NCBI RefSeq assembly: GCF_001553115.1
Contig: NZ_KQ960172.1
Location: 86,111 to 150,110, forward strand
DNA length: 64,000 bases
Reading direction: 5' to 3'
Source of the DNA: Aedoeadaptatus coxii
GTDB taxonomy: Bacteria; Bacillota; Clostridia; Tissierellales; Peptoniphilaceae
Both the position numbers and the translations under genes were made by a program. Below the pieces are notes generated by a model, which was given only the letters and a program-made list of their open reading frames with translations, had not been told where the DNA came from and did not search any database. This document shows positions 27,492 to 36,093 of this stretch, in pieces (the stretch's first letter is position 1; each line of letters begins with the position of its first letter).

Positions 27492-29318
27492 TTATTTGTC
27501 GTCTTCATCGACTACTTCGTAATCGGCATCGACGACGTCGTCATCTTGAGCGGCTCCCGCTTCAGCGCCGCCTGCTTGTGCTTGTGCTTGTTTGTATAAT
27601 TCTTCCGAAACAGATTGGAAAGCATTTTGAAGTGCTTCGGTCTTGGATTTAATAGCGTCGAGATCGTCGGTATCTTTTACGCTCTTCAAATCTTCGATGG
27701 CGTCTTCAACTTTTTTCTTGTCATCGTCGGAAATCTTGCCGTCTACATCTTTTAACGCACTTTCAGAAGCGTAGATTACAGAGTCTGCGTTGTTTTTGAT
27801 TTCGATGGCTTCTTTTTTCTTCTTATCTTCTTCCGCATGTGCTTCCGCTTCGCGAACCTTTTGATCGATTTCATCTTCGGTCAAGTTGGAAGAAGAGGTA
27901 ATGGTAATGTGTTGTTCTTTACCCGTACCCATATCCTTAGCCGATACATTGACGATGCCGTTGGCGTCGATATCGAAGGTTACTTCGATTTGGGGTACGC
28001 CGCGACGAGCCGGTGCAATGCCGTCTAATTGGAAACGACCCAGGGTGACGTTGTCGCTTGCCATTTGACGTTCACCTTGTAAGACGTGAATGTCGACGCT
28101 GGTTTGATTGTCGGCTGCCGTCGTAAAAGTTTGGCTCTTCTTCGTGGGGATAGTGGTGTTACGTTCAATTAAGCGCGTAGTGACACCGCCCATGGTTTCA
28201 ATACCCAAGGAAAGGGGTGTAACGTCTAAGAGTAACAAGTCTTTAACATCGCCGCTTAAAACCCCTGCTTGAATAGCGGCACCTAAAGCGACACATTCGT
28301 CCGGGTTAATATCTTTTTGGGGATCTTTGCCGACGATGGATTTAACCAATTCTTGTACGGCCGGTACACGGGTAGAACCGCCGACGAGGAGAACTTTGTC
28401 GATGTCCGATGCGGAAAGATCGGCGTCTTTTAACGCTTCTCTTACCGGTTCTTCCGTCTTCTTAACGAGGTCGCCGGTCAATTCGTCGAATTTCGCACGG
28501 GTAAGATCCATGTTTAAGTGTAAAGGACCGCTGGCGTTGGCCGTAATAAAGGGAAGGTTGATATTGGTGCTCATGGTCGAGGAAAGTTCTTTCTTCGCCT
28601 TTTCTGCAGCTTCTTTTAAACGTTGTAAGCTCATACGGTCGGCCTTTAAGTCGACGCCGTTTTCCTTCTTAAAGTTTTCGGCGATCCAGTCGATGACGCG
28701 TTCGTCGAAGTCGTCGCCCCCTAATTTATTGTTACCGCGAGTAGCTTGTACTTCGAATACACCGTCGGACAGTTCCAAAATGGAAACGTCGAAAGTACCG
28801 CCGCCTAAGTCGTAAATCATAACGGTGGTGGAGTCTTTGTCCTTATCTTCGCCATATGCGAGGGCTGCTGCCGTCGGTTCGTTGACGATACGTTTAACGT
28901 CTAGACCGGCAATACGTCCTGCGTCTTTTGTCGCTTGACGTTGCGCGTCGGTAAAGTAAGCGGGCACGGTAATAACCGCTTCGGTAATGGTTTCACCTAA
29001 ATAGCTTTCTGCGTCGGATTTCAATTTTTGAAGAATCATTGCGGAAATTTCTTGAGGGGAATAATCCTTGCCGTCGATAGTTACTTTGTAATCGGTACCC
29101 ATGTGACGTTTAATGGATGCGATGGTTCTTTCCGGGTTGGTGATAGCTTGACGTTTTGCCGTTTCACCGACGAGGCGTTCCCCGTCTTTAGTAAAGGCGA
29201 CGATGGACGGTGTCGTCCGGTTACCTTCAATATTCGGGATAATAGTGGATTGTCCACCTTCCATAACGGCTACTGCCGAGTTTGTTGTACCTAAGTCAAT
29301 ACCAATAATTTTAGCCAT
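27492..29318 (-). CDS. dnaK: Chaperone DnaK (Hsp70)
   Basis: A protein of 608 residues. [18 protein letters not shown] opens the ATPase domain; [24 protein letters not shown] and [15 protein letters not shown] are intact. The substrate domain and an acidic C-terminal tail ([14 protein letters not shown]) follow. As usual in Gram-positives, the small insert in the N-terminal domain found in proteobacterial DnaK is missing. An AGGAGG site precedes the ATG. Part of hrcA-grpE-dnaK. Confidence 0.98.
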   Translation of the reverse strand: MAKIIGIDLGTTNSAVAVMEGGQSTIIPNIEGNRTTPSIVAFTKDGERLVGETAKRQAITNPERTIASIKRHMGTDYKVTIDGKDYSPQEISAMILQKLKSDAESYLGETITEAVITVPAYFTDAQRQATKDAGRIAGLDVKRIVNEPTAAALAYGEDKDKDSTTVMIYDLGGGTFDVSILELSDGVFEVQATRGNNKLGGDDFDERVIDWIAENFKKENGVDLKADRMSLQRLKEAAEKAKKELSSTMSTNINLPFITANASGPLHLNMDLTRAKFDELTGDLVKKTEEPVREALKDADLSASDIDKVLLVGGSTRVPAVQELVKSIVGKDPQKDINPDECVALGAAIQAGVLSGDVKDLLLLDVTPLSLGIETMGGVTTRLIERNTTIPTKKSQTFTTAADNQTSVDIHVLQGERQMASDNVTLGRFQLDGIAPARRGVPQIEVTFDIDANGIVNVSAKDMGTGKEQHITITSSSNLTEDEIDQKVREAEAHAEEDKKKKEAIEIKNNADSVIYASESALKDVDGKISDDDKKKVEDAIEDLKSVKDTDDLDAIKSKTEALQNAFQSVSEELYKQAQAQAGGAEAGAAQDDDVVDADYEVVDEDDK

Positions 29319-29366
29319 AATAAATCCTCCTGATTTAAACTTTATTTTTTCTTTAATCTATATTAA

Positions 29367-29906
29367 TTACTTTGAGACTTTGACCATACTGGGTCGGATC
29401 ACGCGATCGCCGAGTCGATAGCCTTTTTGTAATACATCGGTGACAGTGTTCTCGTCGACCCCTTCCTTTTCTTCCATTACCACCGCGTGGTGTAAATTGG
29501 GATCGAAAGGTTGGTTTAAAGCGTCGATTTCCACGATGTCGTTTTTAGCAAGTTCACTGCGGAATTGATCGGCGATCATTTCCATGCCATTGTAAAACTT
29601 TTCGTCTTGAACATCGTCTACCATAAGGGCCCGTTCGAAATTGTCGAGGACGGGAAGAATATCCAGGGCTAATTTTTCCATGCCCATGGCGTGCATTCTC
29701 GCTTTTTCCTCCGTGCTCCTTCTGCGGAAATTACTGTAATCCGCTTGCAGGCGAAGGTAACGATCTTCCAGTTCCTTGTACTTCTTTTCGTCTTCGCTTT
29801 CTACGACCGCTTCTTCATTGGCTGTCGCCTCCGTGGTCGCCTCTTCATCTATTGTCGTATGTTCTTGTTCATCGATCGTTTCACGATCATTATTTTCTAC
29901 TACCAC
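29367..29906 (-). CDS. grpE: Nucleotide exchange factor GrpE
   Basis: A protein of 179 residues. An acidic Thr/Glu-rich N-terminus is followed by a long coiled coil (YKELEDRYLRLQADYSNFRR) and the C-terminal beta domain (QPFDPNLHHAVVME, GYRLGDRVIRPSMVKVSK). It releases ADP from DnaK. The start is a GTG at 29906 with a GAGGTGA site, eight bases after hrcA. Confidence 0.95.
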   Translation of the reverse strand: MVVENNDRETIDEQEHTTIDEEATTEATANEEAVVESEDEKKYKELEDRYLRLQADYSNFRRRSTEEKARMHAMGMEKLALDILPVLDNFERALMVDDVQDEKFYNGMEMIADQFRSELAKNDIVEIDALNQPFDPNLHHAVVMEEKEGVDENTVTDVLQKGYRLGDRVIRPSMVKVSK

Positions 29907-29914
29907 TTCTCACC

Positions 29915-30940
29915 TCAACGTTCCTTCCCAAGGCGCCGGCTCAAGGCGTCTGTAAACGCCACCAGCGCATTTGCCGATTTCCTATAATCCATGCGTACCG
30001 GTGCAATCAACGCAACCTTGCCCACATTTGAAGGGCTTAAAGGATATACTCTTCCGAGTAAGCTGTTGCCCTGCATCACATCGGCGTCGTTTTCGCTGCC
30101 GATTTTAAACTCTACATCGGAACCTGTGGAAAGTTCATTAAATAGGCGAAGGAGGTTTTCCTTCTCCTCGATGTAGCGCAAGAGGGACTGCACTCTGGAA
30201 ACATCGTTAAATTCTTCGTATCGGAAAAGATTTCCCACACTACTGATCGCCACTTCCATATCGTCCACATTGCCTGCAATTTGAGAAAGCAAGTTTGTAA
30301 TATGGAGCACAAAAGATTCGTAGCGAACCAATTGGCCGGATAAAACGAATTTGACGCCGTCGATATTATCGAAGGATGTTCCCACAAATGCTTTTGAAAG
30401 CACGCCGGAAATATACTCCAAATCTTCTTTATCCACGGAAAATTCCATGGGAATCATTCGTTTGACCACGACACCACGGTCGCCGACGACCAGCAACATG
30501 ACGAAGTAATCCGAAACCGGAATTAAATCGAGATACTTAATCTTTCGATCGCCGCCTTTGGGCATCATCATCAACGCCAAACTGTCGGTTTCATGGGCCA
30601 GCGCCTCCACGGCGCGACGATAAAATTCGTCGGTGCCGAGCAGATGCTCGGGCATGGCGTCGATGAAACGCTCGACGAGGGAATCTTCACGGTTGATCTC
30701 GGGAATTAATTCGTCTACATAAAATCTATAAGCAGTTTCCGAAGGAATCCGCCCGGCGGAAGTATGCGGCTTCATTAAAAAGCCGAGAGCTTCCAAATCG
30801 CTCATTTCGTTTCGAATGGTCGCCGATGAAACGGAAAGACCGGATTCTTTTAACAGTGTGCGACTGCCGATGGGAACAGGCGATGCGATGTAAGACTCGA
30901 TGATGCGATTGAGAATATCTAATTTTCTCTTGTCCAACAT
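29915..30940 (-). CDS. hrcA: Heat-shock repressor HrcA
   Basis: A protein of 341 residues from the ATG at 30940; the longest frame adds ten Arg-rich codons that overlap the operator region. The N-terminal winged helix (ILNRIIESYIASPVPIGSRT, SVSSATIRNEMSDLEALGFL, HTSAGRIPSETAYRFYVDEL) is typical. It binds CIRCE operators and needs GroE for activity. It heads the heat-shock operon and so would repress itself through the two CIRCE sites upstream. Confidence 0.95.
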   Translation of the reverse strand: MLDKRKLDILNRIIESYIASPVPIGSRTLLKESGLSVSSATIRNEMSDLEALGFLMKPHTSAGRIPSETAYRFYVDELIPEINREDSLVERFIDAMPEHLLGTDEFYRRAVEALAHETDSLALMMMPKGGDRKIKYLDLIPVSDYFVMLLVVGDRGVVVKRMIPMEFSVDKEDLEYISGVLSKAFVGTSFDNIDGVKFVLSGQLVRYESFVLHITNLLSQIAGNVDDMEVAISSVGNLFRYEEFNDVSRVQSLLRYIEEKENLLRLFNELSTGSDVEFKIGSENDADVMQGNSLLGRVYPLSPSNVGKVALIAPVRMDYRKSANALVAFTDALSRRLGKER

Positions 30941-30963
30941 CTTGTCGCGCCTCCCTTCTCTTT

Positions 30964-30990
30964 TTAGCACTCATTTTATTCGAGTGCCAA
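30964..30990 (-). promoter_or_regulatory. CIRCE operator, promoter-distal copy
   Basis: TTAGCACTC, a 9-base spacer and GAGTGCCAA; one mismatch to the consensus inverted repeat. It lies between the -10 box and the hrcA start. Confidence 0.95.
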
Positions 30991-31004
30991 TTGCTTATGG
31001 TTTA

Positions 31005-31033
31005 AGTATACACGGGGTATTAGCACTTGTCAA
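31005..31033 (-). promoter_or_regulatory. Sigma-A promoter of the hrcA-grpE-dnaK operon
   Basis: A perfect TTGACA (31028-31033), a 17-base spacer and TATACT (31005-31010) on the minus strand. CIRCE-type repeats lie on both sides. Confidence 0.93.
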
Positions 31034-31046
31034 GCCAGAATGCTAA
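31020..31046 (-). promoter_or_regulatory. Second, degenerate CIRCE operator overlapping the -35 box
   Basis: TTAGCACTT, a 9-base spacer and GAATGCTAA: the exact geometry of CIRCE with one mismatch in each arm. It covers the TTGACA box, so HrcA bound here would block polymerase. Confidence 0.85.
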
Positions 31047-31051
31047 AATTT

Positions 31052-31085
31052 AAAAAATCGCCGATATTTTTTATTCGACGATTTT
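31052..31085 (-). terminator. Intrinsic terminator after hemW
   Basis: An 11-bp stem (AAAATCGTCGA with TCGGCGATTTT, one G-U pair) with a 10-base loop, followed by T. It isolates hemW from the heat-shock operon. Confidence 0.8.
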
Positions 31086-31115
31086 CAAAAGCAGTTCGTT
31101 TATAAAATTGTGCGT

Positions 31116-32252
31116 TTACTCTTCATTCAATTGGAAAAAATCTACCTCTACCTGATTGGAAAGATCCCTTCCCTTTTCCGTCAGCAGAATATGGTCGTCG
31201 CAGATTTTTAAAAGTCCTTTTTCCACATTGCGCGTAACGGCATCTCCGTAGCGTTCCTTGAAGAGCATGCCGGAGGGAAGTTTTTTATTGAGATCGATCC
31301 CCTCATTTAATCGAATGTTGAGCATCATTAACTCGTTGTCTCCATCGAGAGATGTCAATTCTTCCGAGTAACCGATCGGTTTTTCTCCGCGTTTTATAGC
31401 AGCGGAATATTCCTTGAAGTCCGCTACATTGGTGTAGCGCGTATTTTGAAGATAACCTCCTGCCCCGGGGCCCAAGCCGATGTAGTGCCCTAACTTCCAA
31501 TAATGGAGATTGTGGCGACATTGAAAGGCCGGTTTTGAAAAATTGGAAATTTCGTATTGTCTGTAACCCATGGCGGCGAGCATCTTCTCGTAGCGGTGAA
31601 CATGGCGGCGATCTTCCCCATCGTCTTCCTGCAGGCGGCCGTAGCGTTTAAAAAAGGGGGTGCCCTCTTCCAAAATCAAGCTGTACACGCTGACGTGTTC
31701 CGGATTTAATTCCTCGATGAGGGAAATACTCTTTTCAATATCCTCCTCCGATTCCGTGGGTACGGAGGAAATAAAATCCAGATTAATATTTTCCGCGCCC
31801 CCTTCTCGCAAATGGCGAAAAGCCTTTCTCCCATCTTCCACGCTGTGAATCCGCCCCATAATATTTAAAAGACGATCACTTCCGCTTTGAATGCCCATGC
31901 TGAAACGATTGACGCCGCCGCCAATAAGTTTTGGAATGTCCAATCGAGGTACGCTTTCGGGATTACATTCGACGGTAATCTCGCCCCCTTCTTCCACATA
32001 GGGCGCAATGTGGTTTAAAATTGCGAGCAATCGTTCCGTGCCGAGCATGGAAGGGGTGCCGCCGCCGAAAAAGACCGAACTTGCCTTTCCTTCCCCCAGT
32101 TCCTTTTTATAAAACGCCCATTCCTCCAACAAAGCTTTTACATACTCATCCATTGTGCTTTCTTTTTTCGGCGGAAAGGAATAGAAATCGCAGTAACCGC
32201 ATTTTTTCTCGCAAAAGGGCACGTGAATGTAAATCGAAAGAGATCGGTTCAT
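31116..32252 (-). CDS. hemW: HemW-like radical SAM protein
   Basis: A protein of 378 residues. The radical-SAM cluster is HVPFCEKKCGYCDF. The HNxxYW motif (CRHNLHYW), which marks HemW rather than the true coproporphyrinogen oxidase HemN, is present. HemW binds heme and is thought to act as a heme chaperone. Its place between lepA and hrcA is conserved. No other heme gene is visible. The GGAGG site comes directly after the lepA terminator. Confidence 0.9.
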   Translation of the reverse strand: MNRSLSIYIHVPFCEKKCGYCDFYSFPPKKESTMDEYVKALLEEWAFYKKELGEGKASSVFFGGGTPSMLGTERLLAILNHIAPYVEEGGEITVECNPESVPRLDIPKLIGGGVNRFSMGIQSGSDRLLNIMGRIHSVEDGRKAFRHLREGGAENINLDFISSVPTESEEDIEKSISLIEELNPEHVSVYSLILEEGTPFFKRYGRLQEDDGEDRRHVHRYEKMLAAMGYRQYEISNFSKPAFQCRHNLHYWKLGHYIGLGPGAGGYLQNTRYTNVADFKEYSAAIKRGEKPIGYSEELTSLDGDNELMMLNIRLNEGIDLNKKLPSGMLFKERYGDAVTRNVEKGLLKICDDHILLTEKGRDLSNQVEVDFFQLNEE

Positions 32253-32261
32253 CTTGCCTCC

Positions 32262-32287
32262 AAAAAAACGGACCCTTTCGGATCCGC
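32262..32287 (-). terminator. Intrinsic terminator between lepA and hemW
   Basis: CGGATCC-GAAA-GGGTCCG on the minus strand is followed by seven T. The hemW ribosome site begins immediately downstream, so hemW has no visible promoter of its own and relies on read-through or an internal promoter in lepA. Confidence 0.85.
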
Positions 32288-32291
32288 TCTC

Positions 32292-34097
32292 TTAATCTTC
32301 GTCGTATTTCAACACGGCGAGGAATGCCTCTTGAGGCACTTCGACACTGCCGATATTGCGCATACGTTTTTTACCTTCTTTTTGCTTTTCGAGGAGCTTC
32401 CGCTTTCTCGAAATATCGCCGCCGTAACATTTCGCCAATACATCTTTTCGAAGGGCACGGATCGTTTCCCGAGCGATAATCTTCGAGCCGATAGCCGCCT
32501 GAATGGGCACGGCAAATTGGTGGCGAGGGATGACGTCGGTAAGCCGTTCGCAGATCTTTCTGCCCCGCTCGTACGCCTTTTCCCGGTGGACGATAAGGGA
32601 GAAAGCGTCGACTAATTCCCCGTTAATCAACACATCCATTTTCACGAGATCGCCTTGTTCGTAACCGATAAGCTCGTAATCGTAGGAAGCGTATCCCCTG
32701 GTTTTGGATTTCAACGCGTCGAAGAAATCGTAAATAACTTCGTTTAAGGGAAGTTCGTAGACGATATTGACCCGCGTTTCTTCCAAATAATCCATATTGA
32801 TAAAGCGGCCTCTCCGTTCCTGGCAAAGCTCCATGACCGTTCCTACGTAATCCGTCGGCGTCATAATTTCCGCCTTAACGAAAGGCTCTTCCATGTAGTC
32901 GATGGTGGTTGGATCGGGGAGATTGGTCGGGTTTTGGATTTCCAGCATCTCGCCGTCTACCGTGTGCACGCGATAAATTACCGAGGGCGCCGTGGTAATA
33001 ATATCCAAATCGAATTCCCGTTCCAAACGCTCCTGAATAATTTCCATGTGGAGAAGACCTAAGAAGCCGCAACGGAAACCGAAACCGAGGGCAACCGACG
33101 TTTCCGCGTCGAAAACCAAGGCCGCGTCGTTGACCTGAAGCTTTTCCAGGGCGTCGCGAACGTCGGTATAGGATTCCCCTTCCGCCGGATAAATGCCGGA
33201 GTATACCATGGGCACCACTTTTTTATAGCCGGGAAGAGGTTCCGCCGGCGGATTTTTGGGATCGTAAATGGTGTCGCCGACGCGAGCCTCTTTTACATTT
33301 TTAATGCTCGCCGTAATATATCCTACATCTCCGGCGCTCAATTGGGGCAAGGGAATGGAGCCGTTGGCGTTGACGCCCACTTCCACCACTTCAAATTCTT
33401 TACCCGTCGCCCACATTTTTATAATGTCGCCGGCCTTTACCTTTCCGTCGACGATGCGCACGTAACACACCACGCCGCGGTAGCTGTCGTAAATGGAGTC
33501 GAAGATCAGAGCCTTTAAAGGGCCGTTTTCATCGCCGTCGGGCGCCGGTACTTCTTCGATAATGGCATCTAACACATCGTCGATTCCGATGCCGTTTTTC
33601 GCGCTGATTAAAGGTGCGCTTTCCGCATCCAGCCCGATAATGTCTTCAATTTCTTTTTTTACTTCATCGACGCGGGAGGAGGGAAGATCGATTTTATTGA
33701 GGATCGGCACCAGTTCCAAGTCCTGATCCAATGCCAAGTACACATTGGCGAGAGTTTGCGCCTCCACCCCTTGGGTTGAATCCACGACGAGCAGCGCCCC
33801 TTCACAAGCCGCCAGGGAGCGGGACACTTCGTAATTAAAGTCCACGTGACCCGGCGTGTCGATGAGATTTAAAATATACTCTTCCCCGTCTCGCTCGTGA
33901 ACCAGGCGAACGGCCTTTAGCTTAATGGTAATACCCCGCTCTTTTTCGAGGGCCATGGAATCGAGAACTTGCGCATTCATTTCCCGTTCCGTCAACATGC
34001 CCGTCTTTTCGATGAGACGATCGGCCAGGGTACTTTTTCCGTGGTCGATATGGGCAATAATTGAGAAATTGCGAATGTTCTGTTGACGATTGCTCAT
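32292..34097 (-). CDS. lepA: Elongation factor 4 (LepA)
   Basis: A protein of 601 residues. The GTPase motifs are [27 protein letters not shown] and NKIDLP. The EF-G-like domains and the unique C-terminal domain (ending near [19 protein letters not shown]) follow. LepA binds the ribosome and aids subunit assembly or translocation under stress. GGAGGAAG precedes the ATG. It directly follows lepB. Confidence 0.97.
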   Translation of the reverse strand: MSNRQQNIRNFSIIAHIDHGKSTLADRLIEKTGMLTEREMNAQVLDSMALEKERGITIKLKAVRLVHERDGEEYILNLIDTPGHVDFNYEVSRSLAACEGALLVVDSTQGVEAQTLANVYLALDQDLELVPILNKIDLPSSRVDEVKKEIEDIIGLDAESAPLISAKNGIGIDDVLDAIIEEVPAPDGDENGPLKALIFDSIYDSYRGVVCYVRIVDGKVKAGDIIKMWATGKEFEVVEVGVNANGSIPLPQLSAGDVGYITASIKNVKEARVGDTIYDPKNPPAEPLPGYKKVVPMVYSGIYPAEGESYTDVRDALEKLQVNDAALVFDAETSVALGFGFRCGFLGLLHMEIIQERLEREFDLDIITTAPSVIYRVHTVDGEMLEIQNPTNLPDPTTIDYMEEPFVKAEIMTPTDYVGTVMELCQERRGRFINMDYLEETRVNIVYELPLNEVIYDFFDALKSKTRGYASYDYELIGYEQGDLVKMDVLINGELVDAFSLIVHREKAYERGRKICERLTDVIPRHQFAVPIQAAIGSKIIARETIRALRKDVLAKCYGGDISRKRKLLEKQKEGKKRMRNIGSVEVPQEAFLAVLKYDED

Positions 34098-34106
34098 TCT
34101 TCCTCC

Positions 34107-34658
34107 TTAATCATTTTGTCCGTGAAAAACTGTAAATTTCGAGAAAGGATAATAACGAAGGGCCGCGCGGGAACGAATATGTTTCTTTTCTACGGGCCCG
34201 AAATAGCGACTGTCGATGGACATGCCCTCGTTGCGATTATCTCCCATGACGAAAAATTCATCGGGCCCTAAGGTCCATTCATCGCCTTGATAAGTACCTG
34301 TTTCGACGCCGGGATGAATATAATCTTCCTCAATGCGCACGCCGTTGACGTAAACCTCTCCCGATCGAATGGCTACCTGATCCCCCGGCGTTCCGATGAC
34401 GCGCTTCACATACTCCTTACCGGATCCGTCCGGCGCATCGATAATGACAATATCGCCCCGTTCGGGATCTGAAAAATAATTAGGAAAGACCAAACAAATC
34501 ATGCGCTCGTTTTGATGGAGGGTCGGCTCCATACTTTGTCCGATGACCATCGTTGTATTAAAGACAAAGTGGCGAATCAAAACGGCGAGTACCACGGCGG
34601 TAACGACTAATTTTATAACTTCAATCGCCAAGTTCGGCGACTTTTCTTTTGATTTCAA
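34107..34658 (-). CDS. lepB: Signal peptidase I
   Basis: A protein of 183 residues from the TTG at 34658, which has a GGGG site seven bases upstream; another TTG at 34685 lacks one. One N-terminal membrane helix (VIKLVVTAVVLAVLIRHFVF) is followed by the catalytic Ser in IGQSMEPTL and the Lys in EYVKRVIGTPGD. GDNRNEGMSIDSRYFGPV is the conserved C-terminal box. It cleaves signal peptides of exported proteins, of which this window has several. A TAAAAT -10-like box is at 34689-34694. Confidence 0.94.
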   Translation of the reverse strand: MKSKEKSPNLAIEVIKLVVTAVVLAVLIRHFVFNTTMVIGQSMEPTLHQNERMICLVFPNYFSDPERGDIVIIDAPDGSGKEYVKRVIGTPGDQVAIRSGEVYVNGVRIEEDYIHPGVETGTYQGDEWTLGPDEFFVMGDNRNEGMSIDSRYFGPVEKKHIRSRAALRYYPFSKFTVFHGQND

Positions 34659-34732
34659 AATTTTTCCCCTTTCTTCGCTTAGCAATTCATTTTACCACAA
34701 AAGGGAGTTTCTCACACGCCTCTCGAGAATTC

Positions 34733-34761
34733 TTGCAAAATCTACAGGTCTGTGATAGAAT
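34733..34761 (+). promoter_or_regulatory. Sigma-A-type promoter of rpsT
   Basis: TTGCAA (34733-34738), a 17-base spacer and TAGAAT (34756-34761), about 50 bases before the rpsT start. Confidence 0.75.
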
Positions 34762-34811
34762 TCTACAAGTTAAGGTATCCCAAGGGATAAAATCATAATC
34801 GGAGGTGAACC

Positions 34812-35075
34812 ATGGCAAATATTAAATCCGCGATTAAACGTATCGGCACGACCAAAAAAGAAACGTTGCGCAACAAATCCGTCAAAACAAATGTTAAGAC
34901 CACGATCCGCAAATTCGAAACCGCGCTCGATAAAGGCAATCTTGATGAAGCGAGAGAACTTCTCCAAGTCGTCGACAAAACTTTAAAGAATGCTGCGTCG
35001 AAGAACGTAATTCACAAAAATGCTGCTTCACGCCGATTAAGCCGTTTAACCAAGAAACTCAATAAAGTTAAATAA
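34812..35075 (+). CDS. rpsT: Ribosomal protein S20
   Basis: An 87-residue basic helical protein: MANIKSAIKRIGTTKKETLR at the start, NAASKNVIHKNAASRRLSRL near the end. S20 binds 16S rRNA early in 30S assembly. The GGAGGTGA site is near perfect. It is the only plus-strand gene inside the long minus-strand block, and it keeps the common position opposite holA. Confidence 0.97.
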   Translation: MANIKSAIKRIGTTKKETLRNKSVKTNVKTTIRKFETALDKGNLDEARELLQVVDKTLKNAASKNVIHKNAASRRLSRLTKKLNKVK

Positions 35076-35077
35076 AT

Positions 35078-35111
35078 AAAAAAACTGAAAACCTGCGTTT
35101 TCAGTTTTTTT
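35078..35111. terminator. Bidirectional terminator between rpsT and holA
   Basis: A 14-bp stem of AAAAAAACTGAAAA and its complement with a 6-base loop serves rpsT on the plus strand and holA on the minus strand. Confidence 0.9.
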
Positions 35112-36093
35112 ATTGCTCTCCTATCATTTGAAGCACTAAAGTTTCCAGCACTTCCCTATCGCTCGCCCCTGTGGATTTCATGGCAAGCTCCGCTTCTAAA
35201 AGCAGTTCGTAATGATGCTCGAGGGTTTTCTCGTTATAAAGTCCGCTTTGAGCGGCTATTTTTTTGCCCTCATAAGGCTTGACGCCCATAAATTTAAAAA
35301 TATCTCCGTCCATGGAATGGGTCTTTTTCATGGTTTTATAAAATAAAAGATTTCGCGTCTGTCTGCCGATCATATAGAGAATCCTCGGCGCCGGCTCTTC
35401 CTTGGCGTCGAATTCTTTTAAAAGCCGAATCACATCCCGCGCCCGCTTCTTCGCAATAGCGTCGAGTAAATCGAAGATCGTTTCCGTTTGAAAGGGATCC
35501 AGGAACGTATCCACCGCTTCCACAGTGACCTCGTCACCTGAAATACTGGCGATTTGATCTAGCGTCGTTAAAAGAGATTCCAAATCCCCTTCGTAACGGC
35601 GATCACCGTAGCCCGAAAGGCGAATAAAATGCTCCAATACGTCGGGCTTAATGCGGCGGTTGATTTTTCCCAAATACGACGCCAAATAAGAGCGTAACGC
35701 CCTGCCCGACAACCGTTCCATTTCCATGACCCGCCCCATTTTTTGAAAGCGCGTGTAGAGCTTTTGATTCTTCTTAATGGCCGTATCCGTTTCCATTAAA
35801 AGAAGAATCGTGGAATCGGGAATAGAAAAGACCTCTTTCAAAAAAACGTCGAGCTTTTCGTCGCCGCTTAAAAGCCCCGCGTCTTTTACGACCACCATCC
35901 GCTTTTCGGACATAAAGGGCAGCGTGTTGGCCTTCGCTAAAATTTCCCCCACATCCTCCGATGCCACATCGTAATTTAAAGCCCGCATCTCGGGGGCAAT
36001 ATACTGTTGTTCTATTTGACGCCGCTTCTGCTCCATACCGTATTTCTCCGGCCCGTGGAGTAAATAGGCGCCGCCGAAATCCATTGGTTCCAT
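35110..36093 (-). CDS. holA: DNA polymerase III delta subunit
   Basis: A protein of 327 residues of the HolA/YqeN family, the clamp-loader subunit that opens the sliding clamp. YLLHGPEKYGMEQKRRQI, LPFMSEKRMVVVKDAGLL, and the C-terminal collar region RDVIRLLKEFDAKEEPAPRI match the family. The start is uncertain: ATG 36093 is preferred, ATG 36084 is possible, and a TTG at 36162 heads the longest frame. The 5' end overlaps the end of comEC by about 82 bases. It sits between comEC and rpsT as in Bacillus. Confidence 0.9.
   Translation of the reverse strand: MEPMDFGGAYLLHGPEKYGMEQKRRQIEQQYIAPEMRALNYDVASEDVGEILAKANTLPFMSEKRMVVVKDAGLLSGDEKLDVFLKEVFSIPDSTILLLMETDTAIKKNQKLYTRFQKMGRVMEMERLSGRALRSYLASYLGKINRRIKPDVLEHFIRLSGYGDRRYEGDLESLLTTLDQIASISGDEVTVEAVDTFLDPFQTETIFDLLDAIAKKRARDVIRLLKEFDAKEEPAPRILYMIGRQTRNLLFYKTMKKTHSMDGDIFKFMGVKPYEGKKIAAQSGLYNEKTLEHHYELLLEAELAMKSTGASDREVLETLVLQMIGEQ

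Noticed and set aside
31116-32252. Oxygen-independent coproporphyrinogen oxidase HemN
   Set aside because: The HNxxYW motif and the position beside lepA mark HemW; no heme biosynthesis gene is nearby.
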